NCBI RefSeq assembly: GCF_017591425.1
Contig: NW_024465885.1
Span: forward strand, 31,194,501 to 31,258,500
DNA: 64,000 bases
Source of the DNA: Ochotona curzoniae
Lineage: Eukaryota; Chordata; Mammalia; Lagomorpha; Ochotonidae
Reading direction: 5' to 3'
Shown here: in pieces, positions 35,421 to 46,862 of the stretch
Position numbering within the stretch: the stretch's first letter is position 1
Layout of the letters: each line of letters begins with the position of its first letter
Program-made: the position numbers and the translations under genes
The notes under the pieces: generated by a model
Told to the model about the DNA's origin: nothing
The model's input: only the letters and a program-made list of their open reading frames with translations
Databases searched by the model: none

Positions 35421-35835
35421 AAAAAGAGTGTTTTGATCAGCTCAGATGAGGTCTCTTTGGGGATCCTCCCCACTGAACCACTATATTCAGAATTCCAGCC
35501 ATGTGAGATTTGCAGGATTTGTGGACTGACCATGAAGTACATGTTTCATAACTGGGCCTCCTCAGTTGCTGAAGACAGTGCAGTAAGTGACATGCCCAGA
35601 TGCACATAGGGAATCTGGCAGTCCATTGGAGTCTACAGAGGACATTTGATACCATAGAAGAGGATGGAAGATAAAGCAAATTAGACAACTCTCCCAGCCA
35701 AATGTTGACAGCAAATATCTGGAGAAATGGAGACTCTAAGGTAGGCTATGTTAGCCAATGGACCTTGAAAGGATATCCTCATCTTTGGATCAGTGACATT
35801 GACAGTATTTCAGAATCCATATAATGATATGGATT

Positions 35836-36157
35836 AATGTCATATGAGTGTTGATGCTTGATACAGTAATTGATGTTGGGATTCCTACAGCCCATGTAAG
35901 CGGTATAGTCTCCTGGTTCTTCTCTTGATTCCAGTTTATTGCTGATTCAAACCCTAAGATAGAACAATGATTGCTCAGCTAACCCTCCTGTGACACAATT
36001 GGGAGACCTTAACCCTAGGAATTCCTGTCTGTTGCCTTCTGGGTTAGCTATTTCAGGCATTTGAGCAGTGAACTAGCAGAGAGTAATTCTCTCTCTCACT
36101 CTCTCTCTCTCACTCACTCACTCACTTCCACTTCTCAAATTAAAATGAACCAAAAGG
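35836..36157 (+). repeat. SINE 3' fragment with CT/CTCA microsatellite
   Basis: From about 36000, GGGAGACC, GTGAACTAGCAGAGAG and a (CT)n/(CTCA)n tract are consistent with a degraded SINE 3' half. 35836-36000 shows nothing else. Confidence 0.5.
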
Positions 36158-36456
36158 ACAGCTGGCATTGTGGCAGAGCAGGTTACCCTGTTGCCTGTGA
36201 TGCAGGCTTCCCATATGGGACCCGGTTGGAGTTGTGACTGGCTGCTCCATTTCCCATCGAGCTTCCTGGTAATGTACCTGGTGTGTGTGTGTTTGGTGGG
36301 GCGAATTGTGCAGCAGAGGCTGGCCTGATTGCTTGGGTCCCTGCCTCCACGTGGGAGATCTGAATGCAATTCCAGGCTTCTGGCTTCAGCCTGGTCCAGC
36401 CCTGGATGGTTTGGCAATCTGGGGTTGTAAGCTAGATTGCAGGTCTACCTTGGCTC

Positions 36457-36500
<44 letters not shown>

Positions 36501-36535
36501 ACTCTGGCATTTAAATAAATAATTAAAGAAATCTA
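36158..36535 (+). repeat. C-type SINE, rabbit-like form, with (CT)20
   Basis: CAGCTGGCATTGTGGCAGAG head, TTCCCATATGGGACCCGG, (CT)n at 36461-36500, tail TTTAAATAAATAATTAAAG. Confidence 0.88.
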
Positions 36536-36671
36536 TTTTTTAAAAAAATAGCATTATGAATTCAGTAACTCTATTAGTAATTAGAGATTTAGGCCTCCAT
36601 AAATATGGAAGGTAATTTTTTATATGTAAAAGAGAAAGGGCAGTTGGGAGATTTTAATGAGCTATTTATGG

Positions 36672-36975
36672 GGCGAGTGTTGTGACACAGCAGATTAAGC
36701 TGCCACCTATGATGCTGGCAACCGATATGGGTGCTAGTTTGTGTCCTGGCTACTCTACTTCCAATTCTACTCTCTGCTAATGGCCTGGAAAAAACAGCAG
36801 AAGACGGTCTAAGTGCTCAGGTCCCTGCTGCTGGTTTCTGGCTTCACACTGATTCAGTCCTGGCCATTGCATACATTTGGGGAATGAATCAGCAAGTGGA
36901 AGATCTATCTCTCTCTCTCTCTTCCTTTCCCTTCCTCTCAGTGTCGCTCTGACTTTCAAATAAACAAATCAGTTT
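36672..36975 (+). repeat. C-type SINE, rabbit-like form
   Basis: GGGGCGAGTGTTGTGACACA, CCGATATGGGTGC, GACTTTCAAATAAACAAATC. Confidence 0.88.
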
Positions 36976-37269
36976 TTTAAAATTAGCTATTTAAGTTTAA
37001 ATCACTGAATATTACCTGTATGGCCTTCAGTATCGCACACTGTTCTGGGAACCAGTAGAAAGAAACAATGGTATTATTTGTGTATCAAAGACTACATTCT
37101 GGAGGATGACAAGAAAGAAGAATTTTTAAAACTCAGAAAAAGCCATAAACCAGTGGTTGACACTTCTGTACTAAATGCTTTCTTCACTAGCACTTGACGT
37201 TAGAAAGGAAGACCATTTTAGAGCTTCTGATTTCTTAGACACAACCACAGTCATCACAAGGTTCTTTAA

Positions 37270-37396
37270 TATGTGTGTTTATATGTGTATGTACGTATAT
37301 ATATATATATACACACACACACACATACTATATACATATGATATACATCTAATATATGTATGTTATAAACACACATAATATATACATATATGTAAG
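37270..37396. repeat. TA/CA microsatellite
   Basis: GTGT/TATA-rich tract with (TA)8 and (CA)7 cores followed by degenerate ATATGTATG units. Confidence 0.9.
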
Positions 37397-37650
37397 TGAT
37401 GAGTTGCTTTGTATAGAAGAAATGAGTGAAATGAATGAAAGTTATCTCAAAATGTAAAAACAGTGTAAAATTGATGGAGAGGGTTACATAGAATCTTAGA
37501 GCTCAAGATTATTCTTTCAAGAATATCATTCTGAAAACGTCAAGACTGGCACCTAGAAGTAAAATTACCTAAATAAAGTTAATTGACGGTGAGTGACAAA
37601 TCTAAAGTTGATGTTAGTAGATGCATTTTGTGAGACTTCTAAAAACCAAT

Positions 37651-37970
37651 TTAGGGTTTGACATTATGGCACAATGGGTTAAGCCACTATTTGGGATGCC
37701 AACATCCCATATGGTCATATTAGATGAAGTTTTGGCTGCTCCATTTTCAATCCAGGTTTTTGCTATTGCACTTGGGAAGGCAATAGAAAATAGCCCAAAT
37801 GCTGGTCCCCTGCCTCCTATTTGTGAGGTTAGGATGGAGTTACTGGATCCTGGTTTCAGTCTGGCCCAAACCTGGCTTTTATGTCCATTTGGGGAGTACA
37901 CCTCTAGACAGAAGATCTCACTGTCTCTCTTTTTTTTTTCCTGTCACTTTGTCTTTCAAATAAATAATGG
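37651..37970 (+). repeat. C-type SINE, older form
   Basis: GGGTTTGACATTATGGCACA, CAACATCCCATATGGTC, CTTTCAAATAAATAATGG. Confidence 0.85.
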
Positions 37971-38004
37971 TTTTGTTTTGTTTTGTTTTGTTTTGTTTTG
38001 TTTT
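37971..38004 (+). repeat. (TTTTG)n tandem repeat
   Basis: About seven perfect TTTTG units in the SINE tail. Confidence 0.95.
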
Positions 38005-38050
38005 ATTGAGGCTGTGGTATCCTTTAACCTTTTTTGTAATTAAAAATTTT

Positions 38051-38940
38051 TTTTAATTAAATTTTTTTTATTTTGACAATCTTTACATAGTTAATTAGGT
38101 AAAAAGGTTTAAGGGCTACAGGAAAGTGGATAAGACTAGTATTTTTTCCATATTGTTTCCTTCATGTTTAAAGGGGGTATTAAGGGAGAAGGCCCACCCA
38201 GTTTCCCACCCTTCCCAGGTCCCGGATGTAGGGCATGCTCTGAGGTTCTTGCTCAGGTGGTTTTGATATTTCAACAGTTATGAATTGCTGCCAATCTTGC
38301 CACTCCAAGCACAATGAGGTCTTTGAAGAATCCACTGATTGACATAGTCCATCATACCTGAGATGGTTGGTTGACCTGTTCTGTCTTCTCTCTTTTCTTG
38401 ATTGGTGTTCTGAGTCCAGCATATAGATTAGGAAGATATCCAAAGAAACTTCTTGTATGTGCTAGCAAGTACAGGGCCCGGCACAGTCCATCACCCTGAT
38501 CAGCTGGTGGTTGTAATTGCTGGGCTGGTTCTGTTTTCGCTCCCGACTTCCACTGGAACCAATGGGTGTTGCAGTCCAGCCTGGTTCTGCCCAGCACATA
38601 CTCGGCCCTCACATAAACCAGTGGGAGCTGCAGCTTGGTTGGAGCGACCCGCAATAACCCCCACCAGGCACGCCCCCTACCCTGGTTTGCCAGTATGTGT
38701 AGCAGTAATCCAGTCTGTCCCACACCCCATTCCACCCCAGCCGCTGTCTTAGTTTTATGTCCTCCCGTGGAAGTGGTAACCCAAGAGGGATGAGCCCACT
38801 CTTTCCTTCCCAGGCCTCTCCCACTCCCAGATTCCAGCTGATGCTGTGGCTAAGCCCAAACAACCCTCACCCACTCTAATTTTGTTTGCACCAGTAGGAA
38901 TAATCAGCCCAGCCCGGCTTTTCCCTGATCCACAGGGTTT
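38051..38940 (-). mobile_element. Composite VNTR retroelement, copy 3, with direct-repeat flanks
   Basis: Reverse orientation: T-rich tail, TTTTGACAATCTTTACATAG, CCGGATGTAGGGCATGCTC, CTGCCAATCTTGCCACTCC, then C-rich array units. It is flanked by near-identical direct repeats at 38016-38050 and 38941-38976 (GGTATCCTTTAACC / GGTACCCTTTAACC and onward), read as a long target-site duplication. 5' truncated relative to copies 2 and 4. Confidence 0.75.
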
Positions 38941-38976
38941 GGTACCCTTTAACCTTTTTTGTAATTTAAAAATTTT

Positions 38977-41640
38977 AAATTTTATTTTAATATTGTTTAG
39001 ATTGTCAAGAAGGATAAATGCTCATGTGGGCCTGTAATCATAGTGGGGAGGGTTGAGGAATGGAAAAAGGTGTGTAGGCAAATGTTTCAGATATTTTTTT
39101 TCTGCATCTGCTTGGGGGTGGGAGAGGTCAGGGGCCGCTCCTTGCTGTCAAACTGCATCAGCTTCCAGGGATGAGGCGGGATCATTTGATGACACCGTAG
39201 AGATCCCAATGTGAGGATGAGTGTTCTGAGTGTATTAATTGAGTGGTTTTGATAGTTCTGATACATCATTAGCTTTGTTGCACCTGCATTGAGAAAATCT
39301 TTCCAAGGTCCATTTGTTGATAGTCATTTTAGTGCATCCACAGACCCAGACACTTGCTGCAAAGCTTGCCAGGAAAGTTGGCCATTCCCTGGCAAAGCAG
39401 TTAGTATCCTCTGATGGTCCAGATGAGCTACCTTTCATGTTCTCTGTGTGCATCTTAGCATGCTGTCCATTGCAGATGCATCATCAACTCCGGAGACCCA
39501 GTCTTGATCCATACACTCCACGGTCAGACTGTGCACATATCTTGTGAGTTTCTCTGTGACTGGAGGTTGAGTCCAAGGATCTAGTTGGGGAGTCCTTCTG
39601 AGGTGACTTCAGACTTTACTCGTGTGTGCCAGTTAGTGCAAGATCAGGTTTGGTCTGTCACCTGAACCAGCCAATGCACATAGGGCTAGATACAGGTGCC
39701 TGGTCAGTTCCATTCCCAGTCCCATCTCTTATGTGTACTGAGAGGTGCTGCAGCCCAGCTCAGTCTAGCCCAACTCCAGCCCTCATATGAACTGGCAAGT
39801 GTTGCAGTGCAGTCTGGCCCTTCCTGCATTCCTTTCTGGCCCTCACTCATGCCAACATGTCCTGTGAATTGGCTCTGCCTTGCCTGTCCCCAGACCCAGA
39901 TTACACATTTTCCTATAGGAACTACAGCATGGCCTGCCTTCAGCTCCCCAGTGGGAGCTACACCTAGTGAAGGAGTTCCCCAAGTTCCCTATGAGGCCTG
40001 TTCCCAGACCTGGATCTCGCATATGCCAGCAAGTGCTATGGCTCAGCCTGACATGGCAGGCCACTAGTCCTGGCACTCACCGTGGGTAATTCAACCTAGC
40101 CTGACTGGCTAGCACCCATTCCAGCTCTCACTGGTGGATGCTACAGCCTGGGCCACCCCCAACCTGGCTTGTGAACCAGAGGGTACCACAGTCTAGTCCA
40201 GCCAGTCCTACACTCATTAGGCTCTTGCAAGCATCAGTGGGTGTTGGGACCTAACACATTCTGGCACACCCACAGAACTAGCCCTCATGCATACTGATGG
40301 GTACTGCAGTCTTGCCCAGCCTGGTCCATTCCAGTTGTGGCTCTTGCATACACCAGTGGGAGCTGCAGCCTTGCATGGGAGTCCGTGAAGTTCCTTTACC
40401 AGACTTGCTCCTAGTCACACATCTTGTGCATGCTGGCAGGTGCTTCAACCCAGATATCAGCTCTCATTGACAGGTGTTGCAGTCTATCCCAGCCCATCAG
40501 GGTCACACCCCATCTTTATTCTTGCATGTGGCAATGGGTTCTATGGCCTGGCCCATCTCTGCGTGCCTCCAGGCTTGGCCCACACAAATGCTGAGGAATA
40601 TTGCAGCTTTGCCTGGTCTAGACCATGCCCAATCCTGATTTTCCTTCTCAGCGGGAGCAGTGGCCTAGTAGGAGAGTTCACCAAATTTTCCTAACAGGCC
40701 TGTTCCCAGCCTCAGATCTGACAAGTGCTGGTGGGTACCACACCCATTGTTGACATAATCTGCTCTTAGTCCAGGCCTTTGCATATACCAGTGGGTGCTG
40801 CAGCCTGTGAAGCCTGGCCTCCTCCCATCCCCGGCTCCCACAAGTGTCAGTCAGTTCCACGGTCCAGCCTGGTTGGGCCCATCATCATCATCTCCCCTCT
40901 TTTTACTTCCCTGCTCTGGAACAAACCAGTGGGTACCACAGTCCCACAGAGGTGAGCCCACAAGTCCTGCACAGAATCTGCTCCAAGATCCGTTTCTCTC
41001 ATTCTGGTGGCTGCCGTGGCCTAGCCTGAAGTGGCTCATTCTCTTCGCTGACACTAGTGGGAAGGTACTGCAGCCTAGCCCAGCCAGGCCTACCCTCCAA
41101 CCCCATCTTTTATGTGCACTGGTGGATGGCAGATAATGCTACTTAACCCAGCCTACATCTCCCACATAGACCGGTGCCTTGGTTCCACCCAGATATGCCC
41201 TGTTTCCCCACTCTAAACCACCCTGTCTCAGCTCCCTCATGTACCTGGGAGCACAGTTGCCTCATCTGTGGAAGCCCCCAGAAGTCACTCCTCACCTGTC
41301 AAACATGCTCTCAGTGGTCCCCACTCCATCCCTAGACTTGCTTTCCTGCACAATCTGCAGCCTCCTCACTGGACAATGGCACGTGGCATGCCTGGGGACT
41401 GGAATGGCATGTCCCGACTGGCATCCTCCACCTTCTGCCATGCTGTGGTGTGTGATGCCGCACAGAGTTTCCCACATATTTTTGAAAAAGAATGGGATAG
41501 ACAATTATGCTGGCACACTGATATAATTAACACAGATTTGTCATTACCCCAGCCCAGAGTGCCTGCCAGCTATTGGCTGCTTTTCTTCCCACAGTGTAAC
41601 ATTTACCTAGGTACAAGGCGACCTGGCTAGCTGACTGCAT
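38977..41640 (-). mobile_element. Composite VNTR retroelement, copy 4 (near full length)
   Basis: Reverse orientation: a 3' segment with CATGCTGTCCATTGCAGATG and CACTCCACGGTCAGAC, the array from about 39650 to 41130 (recurring CCAGTGGGTGCTGCAGCC-like cores on the plus strand), and a head at 41130-41640. On the minus strand that head carries GACAGGTGAGGAGTGACTTC and matches the head of copy 2. No reverse transcriptase or other conserved ORF seen. Confidence 0.7.
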
Positions 41641-42046
41641 CTGGGGTCTCTGACTCTTGCAATGTAATTATAAATGATGCAAGTGTTTGGGACTTTTTGT
41701 GTAATATAATATTTTCCTGTGTTTATTAATAAATTTATTACTATGTTGATTTACTTACTAATTGATTTCCTTCCTGTCCATTATATAGTTCACCAGATAT
41801 TCAGCTGTTTCTCAAGCTCTTGATAAAGCCTGATTTACTCTTTAAATGTTTCAATTCTAGAATATTTTTTAACATTAAAACCTTTAATAATATATGGCTT
41901 TTTCTTGCAAACATTTATCATCCTTTAGCCACGAATTCCTGTAAATTACATTCTCATAAATATTTATAAACATACACACTTTTTTTTGCTGAAGTTATTT
42001 AGTATGTCTTAGGTCTTTTTACATTTTTATATAAATTTTAGAATTG
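41641..42046. other. Stretch with no recognised feature
   Basis: AT-rich; nothing identified. Confidence 0.35.
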
Positions 42047-42118
42047 CCTTGGGATTGGTGTTGTGGCATAGTAAGCTAAGCTATGATCATAGTGCCTGCA
42101 TCCCATACTTGGGTTCTG
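42047..42118 (+). repeat. C-type SINE, left part of an interrupted copy
   Basis: TTGGGATTGGTGTTGTGGCA to CATCCCATACTTGGGTTC; resumes at 42573. Confidence 0.8.
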
Positions 42119-42236
42119 ACTGCCCTCCCTCCTTTCCTCCTTCTCTCTTTCCTTACCTCCCTTCCTCCCTCCCTTCCTCCCTCTCTTCTTTCCTTCCTTG
42201 CTTCCTTGCTTCCTTCCTCCATCCCTTCCTTCCTTT
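42119..42236. repeat. (CCTT)n pyrimidine tract
   Basis: About 118 bases of CCTT/CCCTT units, presumably grown from the T-rich end of the adjoining inserted SINE. Confidence 0.9.
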
Positions 42237-42572
42237 TTAAAAGATTTTGTTTATTTTTATTTGAGAGGCAGATTTACAGAAAGAAGGCGGAACAGAAGGA
42301 GAGCGAGAGAAATCTTTCATCTTCTCGTTCATTCCTCAAATGGCCAGAGCAACTAGAGCTGAGTTGACCAAAGCCGGGAGCCTTGAGATTCTTCTGGGTC
42401 TCCTACATGGTTACAGGGGCCAAAAGACTTGGGCCATCATTTGTTGCTTTTCTCAGGCCATAAACAGAGATCTAGATTGGAAGTAAAGCAGCCGGGACAC
42501 AAATTGGTTCTCATTTGGTATGCCAGTTCTGCAGGTAAAGGATTATCCTGTTATGACACTGTGCTGGCCCAG
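42237..42572 (-). repeat. C-type SINE inserted in a SINE
   Basis: TTTTAAAAGATTTTGTTTAT tail, GGCAGATTTACAGAAAG, CCATCATTTGTTGC, and head end ACACTGTGCTGGCCCAG. Confidence 0.85.
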
Positions 42573-42825
42573 CTGCTCTGTTTTCAATTCAGCTTGCTGC
42601 TAATGTTCCTGGGAAAGCAGCAAGGATGGCCCAAGTACTCAGGCTCTTGCCACTGTATAAGAGACCCAATTGGAACTCCAGCCTCCTGTCTTCCATTTTG
42701 AGCAGCCTTAGCCATTGTAGCCAATTGGGGAGTGAATCAGGGGACAGAAGATGTTTTCTCTTTGCTTATCCTCTATTCTGTCACTCCACCTTTCTAAAAG
42801 TAAATAAATATTTTTAAAAATCCTT
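42573..42825 (+). repeat. C-type SINE, right part of the interrupted copy
   Basis: CTGCTCTGTTTTCAATTCAG to CTAAAAGTAAATAAATATTT continues the copy begun at 42047. Confidence 0.82.
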
Positions 42826-43154
42826 TTGTCATTTCTTCAAAGTTTAAATAGGATGCTTTGACCAGCCAGATCAATTTGAAGAACATCTAACAACACTGAG
42901 TCTTCCATCGTAGAAACATAATGTATCATTCCTTTCATCCAATTCTTCTTAAGTTTTCTTAGCAGTGCTTTAAGCTCTCAATGTGTTGGTCTTGAACATC
43001 TTTCATCAAATTTATGTGGAACAATATCATTTTTTTAGCTACTGTAAATGGTCAATGTCAATTTCAACTTCAGACTGCACTGTTAATATAGAGAAGCCAA
43101 ATTGGCTTTTGTAAATTCTTTGTATCCTTCCATCTAACTAAATTGTTTAGTTTT
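42826..43154. other. Stretch with no recognised feature
   Basis: Nothing identified. Confidence 0.35.
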
Positions 43155-43510
43155 GGTAGTTTTGTTATTATTATAACAAAATACTTGAGACACACTACTT
43201 ATGAAAAATGTAGGTTCCTTTAGCTCACAGTTTTGGAGGTTGGAAGTCTATCCATACAGCACTATACCAGCTCAGAAAAGGTCCCCAAAGCAGACGTCAG
43301 GAGTGCATGCTGCACAGCAAGGTAGGAAACAGAATAGCCCCGTGGTTCTTTATGAAGGCGTGTCCATTAGTGACCTGAAGACCTTCCAAGAGCCCCCACT
43401 TTCTTAACCTTCCATTTCGCTCCTCATGTAACCACACTGGGGACCAAGATTTCAACACATGAATAGTCGGAAGACAGACAACAGATTTGCAGATTAAGAT
43501 TATTACATAA
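43155..43510 (-). repeat. Old MaLR/ERVL-type LTR fragment
   Basis: ATAACAAAATACTTGAGAC, CTCACAGTTTTGGAGGTTGG, CCACACTGGGGACCAAG and TTTCAACACATGAA are the order seen in reverse MaLR-type LTRs. Confidence 0.6.
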
Positions 43511-43649
43511 ACAAGCATATCATCTAGGAATGAAGAGAAGTTTATATCTTCCTTCCCAGTTTCACTTTATTTCTTTCTCTTGGCTTATTGTTGTATTTGA
43601 ACCTCCAGTACAATGTTATTCAATTAAGAAATGATTGGAGTGGACACCT

Positions 43650-44062
43650 GTGAGTTAACTGAATGTGTCAGTTTGACTGGATCATGGAGTACCAAGAACA
43701 AACATTATTTCTGGATCTATCTATGAGGGTGTCTCTAGAGAGATTAACATTTGAAATAGATTGTGTTCCCAAGTGTGAGTTAGCACTATTGAATCACCTG
43801 AGGCCTGAATAAAACAAAAGATACAGGAAAGAAGAATTCCTCTCTCTTTTTTCCTGCATTATTGTTGGAGCTGGGATATCTGAACCATCGCCTGCTTTTG
43901 AAGTACAACCTATAGCTTAACCTTTCTAGGTTCTGAGGTTTTCAGACTCACACTGAGTTTATTCCATAGCTTTCCTGGCCCTCACAGATCACAAGAATGC
44001 TTAGCCTCACCATCCCATGTGTTCTATTTCTGTATTGCTGGAGAACCCTGACTACTACAACA
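43650..44062 (+). repeat. Old ERVL-type LTR
   Basis: TGTCAGTTTGACTGGATCAT, GAGATTAACATTTGAAATAG, GGCCTGAATAAAACAAAAG, and the terminal GCTGGAGAACCCTGACTACT, a signature of an ancient mammalian LTR group. Confidence 0.65.
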
Positions 44063-44864
44063 CTCTTACCTTGTTCCCCATCCCAGGAAGGATGGGATGT
44101 ATTTCATATTTTATCATTGACATGACAATGTCTAAAGGAAATAAAATTGAGGAATTTCACTTTTATTTCTGTTTTTTTTAAGATAATATGCAAACTTTAA
44201 AAATAATGTCAGGTTGCTTTAATTATGAGTAATTAAAATATTCAACTTGGAAATAGGTTTCTAATAAATTTCCATCAATAATAATACCTAAGTCAGTCAG
44301 AACTCATCTTGTTCTAGAAAATTCAGCCCATGCAGGCTCATGTAAGCAAGGACTTAGTTTGATCATGAATCTCAAAGTCAGACACAGGAAGATGGGTGAT
44401 GTGTTAGGATCCAGTTTTTCTCTCCCAGACTCTCTGCTCTTTTTTTCCCTTTGGCTCTAACCGTGCACAGCTTCTATTGTGTTAATAAAAATGGCTACAG
44501 TAGATAGTAGCTCTCAACTTTACATCTTCTAGCCTGCAGGCCATCAGAAGAGACTTCTGGAAGTCTCACTTGAAAGTCTTATTATGTAATCTTGGCCTGA
44601 GTTAGTCACTTGACTATTCTTAAGTGAAGTGAGTTGTCCTTGCTTGGAGAATGTGATGAGTTGATTGGCTGAGGACTATAAACAATGTGACACCAGGAGT
44701 TGGAGTATAGCCAGAGCCAACAAAACCACATGATCTGTCCCGGAGAATGGCACTGATGTTGTCTGAAAGGGAAATAGAGATGTGGTAACCAAATTTAAAG
44801 AGAATGTGCTAGGAGTAGCCAGAATCAATAATAAGTCATTATACTAATATTTATTCAGTACATA
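44063..44864. other. Stretch with no firmly recognised feature
   Basis: Possibly very old L2/MIR debris; no gene. Confidence 0.3.
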
Positions 44865-45045
44865 GTCTGTACAAGGAAACTCATATTTCCCCACTTATTT
44901 ATCTTTTAGACAATTTATAGCATAGGTATTCTTATTATCTTAACTTGAAAAATGTAGAAACTGAGGCACAGAGGTGTCATATTAGCTCCAAACTCCTTCA
45001 ATCTGGTTGTCCAACTTCAAAAGTCAAACAACTAAAACTTTTGTA
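44865..45045 (+). repeat. MIR-like remnant
   Basis: AGAAACTGAGGCACAGAGG with flanking MIR-like order. Confidence 0.5.
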
Positions 45046-45374
45046 CAACCAATATTCTGTTAAGTCACTGAAAAACTAACATTCATTTTGTCCAAAGTCA
45101 AGAAATAAAACAACAGAAATATAGCAAGAGAACTGCATTTCGCAAAATATTTTCAAAGTGATGCATAATGAATATGGAAAATGTTGTAATAGTTTTTGTT
45201 CTAAATAAACTTTATTTTTAAAAATATAATTATCTTTTTACATCAAAATGTAATTATCTTTTTAAAAAATATAACTATCTTAAGAGCAGTGAGATTCATG
45301 GCAAAAATGAGCAAAACAGAGTTCTTCTATGCTTCTTGTTCCCTGTTGCACATGTCCCTTTCAATGTCCTGCAT

Positions 45375-45560
45375 TGTAATTGGTGAACTACATTGACACT
45401 TCACTGTAATCCAGAGTTCATAGTCTATGCTAGTCATTCTTATTGCTATTGTGTGGGTTTTGACAGATGCATAAGGAATAATAGTCATCATCATTATGTC
45501 ATACAGAATAGTTTTGCTGCTCAAAAATATTTTCTGCCTACTTACCAGACAATAATTGAT
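45375..45560 (+). repeat. L1M 3' fragment
   Basis: GGGTTTTGACAGATGCATAA and CATACAGAATAGTTTTGCTG are well-known L1M 3' motifs. Confidence 0.6.
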
Positions 45561-45671
45561 TTTTATTTACTGTTTTTATTGTTTAGTTGTCTTAAAAAGT
45601 TGAGGAGAGAGGTTAAGACAAAGAGAGGAAGGGGAGGAGGGAAATATTTATGGTCTTAGGATTGTATCTAT

Positions 45672-46000
45672 CAGGGCACAGTGTGGTAGCCTAGGGCTGA
45701 AGTCCTCTCCTTGCATGTGCTGGGATCCCATATGGGTGCTGGTTGTGTCCTGGATGCTCCACTTCCCTTCCGGCTTCCTGTTTGTGGCCTGAGAAAGCAG
45801 TGGAGAATGGCCCAAAGCTTTAGGATACTGCACTGGCATGGGGACGTGGAAGACGCTCCTGGCTCCAGATCGGCTCAGCTCTGGCTGTTGCAGCCACTTG
45901 GAGAGTGAACCAGCAGATGGAAGATCTTTCTGTCTGGCTCTCCTCCTCCCTGTATAGCTGACTTTCCAATAAAAAAAAATAAATAAATCTTTAAAGAAAA
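45672..46000 (+). repeat. Pika-type C SINE with target-site duplication
   Basis: GGGCACAGTGTGGTAGCCTA to AATAAATAAATCTTTAAAG. Flanked by ATTGTATCTATCA (left) and ATTGTATGTATCA (right), 12 of 13 matched. Confidence 0.93.
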
Positions 46001-46002
46001 GA

Positions 46003-46727
46003 ATTGTATGTATCAACTATATTGAATCTGTTAAAAACTAAAAACCTTAAAAATATATGTGAGAAGAGAAAATGTTACAAATTCACAAGAAAATAAAAAG
46101 GTGAGGCAAATTTGTGCAAGCATTGGTTTATTCCTAAGCAAGTTCTGAAGGAGTACAATAAAGATGTTGGATAAAAATCATATTACCAAGGTGCCAGTCT
46201 TGGGCTGGTAGGCAAGCCTGAAGTTAGTTATTGTTTAACTCAATTAAAGCTGTCAATTGTTTATTGACTGATTTCCTTGACCCAATCTCTGAAAAGGTTG
46301 TGTTAGCTCTATCACCTTAATTGATGCATTATATAAAATAACATCCTCCTAGGTCTTAGACCATTGGCCTCATTATTTCTGTCTTCAGTTGGTATTTAAG
46401 GCTGGTAAGCTATTATGAAATAGGTCAGAGTTCCGTCTTCAGTGGGTATCTAAGGTTAGTAGGCTATTATGAAAATAAGCCCTGTAGTGAGCTACAGAAA
46501 GAACTCATGGATCAATGAGAACTGATTTGGCTTTTACGAAGATTACTGCATTTCTAATCAGAGAAAGCAGGAATAACTGCTAATGGAAGAGTATCATTTG
46601 TATCAGCGTCTGCTACAGTAACATAAACAAGAAAGCAGGCTCTTTTTCACACAGAACAAGCATCCCTAAAGGCAAAGTCAAGCCAATGTAGTTTTTTCCC
46701 TGAGTCTGAGACAACAATATTTCCCAA
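46003..46727. other. Stretch with a 54-bp tandem duplication
   Basis: GTCTTCAGTTGGTATTTAAG at 46381 is repeated as GTCTTCAGTGGGTATCTAAG at 46435, period 54 bases. Nothing else recognised. Confidence 0.6.
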
Positions 46728-46862
46728 GAGTTTCCTCCTCTTCCTCCTGTCTCTCCTCCTCTTTTACCTCCTCCTTGCTGCTGCAGCCTCCTCCTCCTTC
46801 TTCCTCCTCTTCTTCTTCTCCCTTTTCTTCCTGTTCTCCTTTTTCTCCCTCTTTTTTTCTCT
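46728..46862. repeat. TCC-rich polypyrimidine tract
   Basis: Around 135 bases of TCC/TTC units, almost pure pyrimidine on the plus strand, at the tail of the adjoining SINE. Confidence 0.9.

Larger units (their letters stand above)
31890..35835 (+). mobile_element. Composite VNTR retroelement, copy 2 (longest)
   Basis: A head segment (31890-32740) is shared with copy 4. It contains an internal 240-bp-spaced duplication (32171-32227 and 32411-32466) and a 9-base-scale tandem, AACCAGAC about 3.75 times, at 32711-32740. An array of degenerate G-rich units of about 60-110 bp follows to about 35040, with recurring CACTGGTGAGCATGAGAACC-like cores. A 3' segment (35427-35835) follows the inserted SINE. 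The block GGCAGTCCATTGGAG...GACATTTGATACCATAG occurs both in the head (about 32292) and in the 3' segment (about 35617). No long conserved ORF; the 165-codon frame at 33733 is a by-product of the array. Confidence 0.7.
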
